From assembly GCA_049520215.1 (NCBI GenBank), contig JBEKPZ010000013.1, positions 7,432 to 71,431 of the forward strand: DNA of 64,000 bases, given 5' to 3'. Of this stretch, positions 60,573 to 64,000 are shown piece after piece (the stretch's first letter is position 1; the number at the start of each line of letters is the position of its first letter). A program made the translations under genes and the position numbers. Below the pieces are notes generated by a model. The model had not been told where the DNA came from. It saw nothing but the letters and a program-made list of their open reading frames with translations, and did not search any database. Source of the stretch: Bog-159 sp049520215. GTDB lineage: Bacteria > Acidobacteriota > Terriglobia > Bryobacterales > Bryobacteraceae.

Positions 60573-63122
60573 CTAAAACAATCGCTCCTGCCGCTTCAAC
60601 GTCCCGAACGAGCCCAGATTCGCCACCGCGAACGCAAACCGGTATTGCGTCTCATCCCGCGTGCCGAAATCGTAACGCACAAGCTGTACGCTGAACCCGC
60701 AGCAGTCCGTGTTGTAAGTGGCCTGCATAATGGCGAAATCCAGGATGCCCACCTTGTTATCGTAAACGGCCACAAACGCCGCGTTCCAGCCGCGCCGCGT
60801 GGAGTTGCCGAGGCCCACGCTGGCGCGCGTCTGGTTCTCACTCGGCAGCAGGGTTGTGTCGCTGTGCACTTCCGTTTGCCCCACCGAAACGAAAAACGCG
60901 CCCTTGCGCCAGTCCGCGCTGGCGGTGGAGGCCACAATGCCATGGCGCGCCGGATCGTAATCCGTACGCCATTCCAAGGCGATGTTCCACTTCGGCTGGG
61001 CGCGCAGGGCCGACACGATCGGCGAATACGTGCGCGGGCCATCCAGGAAGGTGAAGGGCGTCAGCTCCATCTGGCTCAGCAGCACGTCGCGCTGCCCGGG
61101 AACGATCGCGCCGCCGAAAGTCGGATCGAAATATCGCGCTCCCGACAGTTCCCAACTGAAAATCTCCTGCACGTCGTCGCCGTGCTTGGCGTACAGCCGG
61201 TTGGCGAGCGAGAAGGTAACCTGGTTGGTATTCGAGAGCAGGTCCGTCTGGTCGTAACGGATGACCCTGTTGAAATTCTGCCCTATGCCCGTGACGTATT
61301 CGTAGGTGGCCCGCGGCTCGATCACGTGCTTCACTTTGTCGCCCAGCCAGCTCTTGCGATCGAAAACGCGCGCGAAGGAAGGCGCCACCAGATCCACCTT
61401 GAACTCGCGGGCGCTGCGCATGAAGGCCGAGGGAAGCACGCGCAGAAAACCCTCCTCATACGGACCTTGAGCCTCGCTGTAGAAAGTCTCGTCCACGGTG
61501 AAGCTGGGGACCAGGTGAAAGTCGCCCAGGCGCAGCGACGTGGCGATCTGCGGAGCGAAGTCCATGCGGCTATTCAGCAGGCTGGTGTCATAGTGGCCCA
61601 CCAGTTGGTAGTCGGTGTTGGGGCAAGGTTCGACAATCCCTTGCCTGGCCCCGGCACTGGCGCAATAGAAGTCCGGCTGGCTGCGCGACAGCAAGCCGGC
61701 GCTGGAATCGAACGAGTACCACACCGGCAGCTCCGCCACCTGATGGTCGCGGCTCGAAAGATCCAATTCCGGCAGCTTCTTGATCACCACGGCATTGGTG
61801 TCCGTAGTCTGTTTTTTGGTGATGGGATCGGTTTCCACGATCTCCGCACTGGTGAAATCCTGCTTGCGTTCGACGACCGCGTCCACGGTGTACGTCGACC
61901 AGTCCTTGTTCAGGAACGCTACCGAGTTCACTTCCGTAAAGACGGCTTCATTAAATGAATCGGAAAAGGTCTGGCGGAACGTAAACGAACTGAGGTAGTT
62001 GATAATGCCCCTGGCCGTCCAACCGTCGCCCAGATCCGCCTTGCCCGCCACCGAGAAAGTCAGGCCGCCCTGCTTGGGCCCGCGCGTGCCGTCGGATTCC
62101 AGCAAGCCGCGGTCCTGCACGCCAAAACCAATGGCGTCGAAGTCTGCCTTGTCGGTGGGCTTGCCGCGGAATTCCAGGTGATGCGCGTACCCGCGCGCCG
62201 TATAATCCTGGACGTGGTAAGTGGCGTCATAACTGCGATTGATTGCCCAGAAGGCGCCCACGCCGAACATGTAACCGCGCGTGGAGCTGTGGCCGATGTT
62301 GGGCATCAGCAGACCGCTGCGCCGCGGCCGCTTTTCGAGCGACTTATAGAAGAATGGCGTGTAGAAGAGTGGAAACTTGCGTAAGAGGAAAACAGCACGG
62401 TAAGCCTTGGCCGATTCCTGCGGCACTACATTGAAGCGCGGCCCTCTCAGCCGCCACCACGGATTCGGGATCCGGCAGTTGGTCAGGAAACCATCGTAAA
62501 GAATGTAGTGGCCCTGCAAGCGTTCCGCCCACTTGCCCTCGAAATAGTACGGGTTGACGCTGGTGAGCATACCGGGGCGCGTGTCGATGCGCGGGGCGGT
62601 GGTGCCGCGCACATCGTAGAACTTACCGGCCTCCGACTTGGTGTTGTATTCCATGTGGTCGGCCCAGATCTTTTCATTGCGCTCGAACTGCTCGAAGTAG
62701 ATATTGCCGCGCGCCTGCATGTCGCCGGTGTCTTCGTTGTAATCGATCTCGTCGGCGCGGAAAAGCATGTTGACGTTTTCCATCTCCGCGTGTCCGCGCA
62801 GATGCCATACGTGCCCTTCGGCGTTTTGGTCTACCGCATGCACGTCCCATTCGCCGACCGGCGGTGCGTTGGGACGCTGCTTATAGATGCGTTTATTGGG
62901 TTGCGACGCCGGGGGGGCGCCGGTGGGCGGTGGAATCAGCACCGAGCCCGGCGGAATCTGCCCGAAGACCGCCGCGACCGTCAAAACCAACGCCGCCAAT
63001 ACTGCAAGGACAGAACTGTACCTAATACTCGAATAAAGTTCGTGACAAATATCGCCGAGTATGCTAACTAGAAAGTGAGGGCGTCTGCAGGCGAGAGGGC
63101 TCAATCGGCAAACGTACCACAT
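60573..63122 (-). CDS. lptD: LptD (OstA) outer-membrane LPS assembly protein
   Basis: The product is about 849 aa. A signal helix (VLAVLAALVLTVAAVFGQ) precedes an N-terminal OstA/LptA-like jellyroll (FRADEIDYNEDTGDMQARGN, GNIYFEQFERNEKIWADHME) at about 80-180. A large LptD beta-barrel follows (FPLFYTPFFYKSLEKRPRRS, GLLMPNIGHSSTRGYMFG, ending FAVANLGSFGTLKRQERLF). It moves LPS to the outer leaflet with LptE. ATG 63122 has an aaggaagg site; its long n-region (about 37 residues before the hydrophobic core) is unusual, so a downstream non-ATG start is possible. It is divergent from the RDD gene across 33 bases. Confidence 0.88.
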   Translation of the reverse strand: MWYVCRLSPLACRRPHFLVSILGDICHELYSSIRYSSVLAVLAALVLTVAAVFGQIPPGSVLIPPPTGAPPASQPNKRIYKQRPNAPPVGEWDVHAVDQNAEGHVWHLRGHAEMENVNMLFRADEIDYNEDTGDMQARGNIYFEQFERNEKIWADHMEYNTKSEAGKFYDVRGTTAPRIDTRPGMLTSVNPYYFEGKWAERLQGHYILYDGFLTNCRIPNPWWRLRGPRFNVVPQESAKAYRAVFLLRKFPLFYTPFFYKSLEKRPRRSGLLMPNIGHSSTRGYMFGVGAFWAINRSYDATYHVQDYTARGYAHHLEFRGKPTDKADFDAIGFGVQDRGLLESDGTRGPKQGGLTFSVAGKADLGDGWTARGIINYLSSFTFRQTFSDSFNEAVFTEVNSVAFLNKDWSTYTVDAVVERKQDFTSAEIVETDPITKKQTTDTNAVVIKKLPELDLSSRDHQVAELPVWYSFDSSAGLLSRSQPDFYCASAGARQGIVEPCPNTDYQLVGHYDTSLLNSRMDFAPQIATSLRLGDFHLVPSFTVDETFYSEAQGPYEEGFLRVLPSAFMRSAREFKVDLVAPSFARVFDRKSWLGDKVKHVIEPRATYEYVTGIGQNFNRVIRYDQTDLLSNTNQVTFSLANRLYAKHGDDVQEIFSWELSGARYFDPTFGGAIVPGQRDVLLSQMELTPFTFLDGPRTYSPIVSALRAQPKWNIALEWRTDYDPARHGIVASTASADWRKGAFFVSVGQTEVHSDTTLLPSENQTRASVGLGNSTRRGWNAAFVAVYDNKVGILDFAIMQATYNTDCCGFSVQLVRYDFGTRDETQYRFAFAVANLGSFGTLKRQERLF

Positions 63123-63155
63123 AGGGGCCTTCCTTTGCACCATAGACGCTAAACC

Positions 63156-64000
63156 ATGACTTGCAGTTATTGCCGTTACTTGAATTTAGACGACGAGAGA
63201 CGCTGCCGGCGTTGCGGCCGGCCGCAATTTGATGTCTATGCCATGGCTACCTCCGGCGCTCTGGCGGCCGTGCCGCGGCCCGATCGCGCCGAGCCCTCGC
63301 GCGCGCCCGTGATTTCGCAGCCCGCATACCCGGCCACCGCTCCGCGCCAAGCCATGCTCTTCCAGGACCGCCCTTCCGGCAAAGTGATTCCGTTCGACGG
63401 AATTCTGGAGCCACCCGCGCCGCCGAAGCTCAAAACGGTTACCCGCACTTCCACGCGCATCACCCGCCGCCGCTCCGCCGCGCCCAACGACGCGCAGCCT
63501 TCGCTCGATTTCCTGCCGCCCGCCCCGCCGGTTCCGCGCAGGCTGTCGACTACCGTCGAGGCAGTCATCGTTTGCGACGCTTCGGTAGCCGCCCCCATGC
63601 ACCGGGCCTGCGCCGCCGCCATCGACGGCAGCATGATCCTGATCGCCTGCGGACTCTTTCTTACCGTCTTCTATCTCCTGGGCGGCTCGTTCCCCGCCAG
63701 CAAAGCGGCGATCCTGATCCTAAGCGCCGCCGCCGTGTTGATCGGCATGTTCTATGGATTCGTATGGGTGTGCGCCGGCGGCCAGACCCCTGGCATGCGC
63801 GCTCTCCGCTTGACCCTCATCAACTTCGATGGCTACCCCCCGGACGCCACGTCGCGCTGGCTGCGCTATCTGGGCGCTTGCCTCGGCTATTGCGCCGGCG
63901 GCCTCGGCTTGCTGTGGGCCCTGCTGGACGAGGAAAGCCTCGCCTGGCACGATCATATCTCCAAAACCTTCCCCACCTTCCACGGACCGGAAAGCAACTT
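63156..64000 (+). CDS. Zinc-ribbon plus RDD-family membrane protein (partial, runs off right edge)
   Basis: ATG 63156 opens a frame that continues past the window end (281 codons seen). The N-terminus has a four-Cys zinc ribbon (CSYCRYLNLDDERRCRRCG). A Pro/Arg-rich linker of about 120 residues follows. From about 150 there is an RDD domain: MHRACAAAIDGSMILIACGL, GQTPGMRALRLTLI and LAWHDHISKTFPT, with four helices. RDD proteins are linked to ion transport or stress. It shares a 33-base divergent gap with lptD. Confidence 0.8.
   Translation, partial: MTCSYCRYLNLDDERRCRRCGRPQFDVYAMATSGALAAVPRPDRAEPSRAPVISQPAYPATAPRQAMLFQDRPSGKVIPFDGILEPPAPPKLKTVTRTSTRITRRRSAAPNDAQPSLDFLPPAPPVPRRLSTTVEAVIVCDASVAAPMHRACAAAIDGSMILIACGLFLTVFYLLGGSFPASKAAILILSAAAVLIGMFYGFVWVCAGGQTPGMRALRLTLINFDGYPPDATSRWLRYLGACLGYCAGGLGLLWALLDEESLAWHDHISKTFPTFHGPESN

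Noticed and set aside
60438..61958. A 506-codon plus-strand frame opposite lptD
   Set aside because: No recognisable motif; LptD on the minus strand is convincing.
1..64000. tRNA, rRNA, CRISPR arrays and riboswitches
   Set aside because: No cloverleaf with a TPsiC-like arm, rRNA segment, regularly spaced repeat array or known riboswitch core was seen by eye; a covariance search would be needed to exclude small RNAs.

Overview
The window is a high-GC bacterial chromosome segment that most resembles an acidobacterium of the Solibacter/Bryobacter group. The lineage is inferred from gene content: an ADOP-type duplicated permease, a protein with the TIGR03437 C-terminal domain first noted in Solibacter, a TIGR03803 repeat fragment, Sortilin/BNR and Tricorn-like secreted proteins, CRTAC1/ASPIC-type FG-GAP proteins, LptD (so an outer membrane), and many dispersed palindromic intergenic repeats. 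No tRNA, rRNA or CRISPR was seen.

Layout. 0-11 kb: secreted hydrolases and propeller proteins (lipase, Tricorn protease, DUF1080-PHP fusion, BNR protein, VOC protein). 11-16.4 kb: TMEM175-type channel with a coupled alpha/beta hydrolase, then an ABC exporter pair. 16.9-18.4 kb: a tightly overlapped pterin operon (PTPS-like, PTPS, GTP cyclohydrolase I). 18.4-20.5 kb: thioredoxin-like protein and a GlcD-type oxidase. 20.5-21.7 kb: a graveyard of broken mobile and antitoxin genes. 21.7-35.1 kb: ADOP permease, a gene-fragment insertion between 32-bp direct repeats, a Pal gene split by an in-frame stop, transporter, TPR and sulfatase-modifying-factor-like genes. 35.1-36.7 kb: a second graveyard. 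36.7-45.9 kb: DinB, tandem CMD proteins, a SCO1 stump, an FAD-enzyme/MetE-like operon, a MITE-like element, a large lipoprotein and a NarL-type regulator. 46-49 kb: a four-gene membrane redox/metal operon behind a strong sigma70-like promoter. 49-54.7 kb: hydrolase, a MazEF-like pair with a frameshifted toxin, and a coiled-coil peptide/CRTAC1/RnfD-like/methyltransferase run. 54.7-58.1 kb: three overlapping sugar genes that look like the early steps of legionaminate-type synthesis. 58.3-59.05 kb: broken genes. 59-64 kb: a Cys/Met-metabolism PLP enzyme, LptD, and an RDD membrane protein cut by the window end.

The main themes are coupled operons (many ATGA/GTGA overlaps) and heavy decay by small mobile elements. 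The best candidate for an undescribed system is the 46.0-49.0 kb operon: a His-rich 4-TM protein, a FixH-like domain protein, a NapH/CcoG-like membrane ferredoxin and a secreted anchored protein. The nearby CRTAC1/RnfD-like pair is a second candidate. Many genes use GTG or TTG, or have start codons downstream of the longest open frame; the starts given here follow signal peptides, ribosome sites and overlaps.
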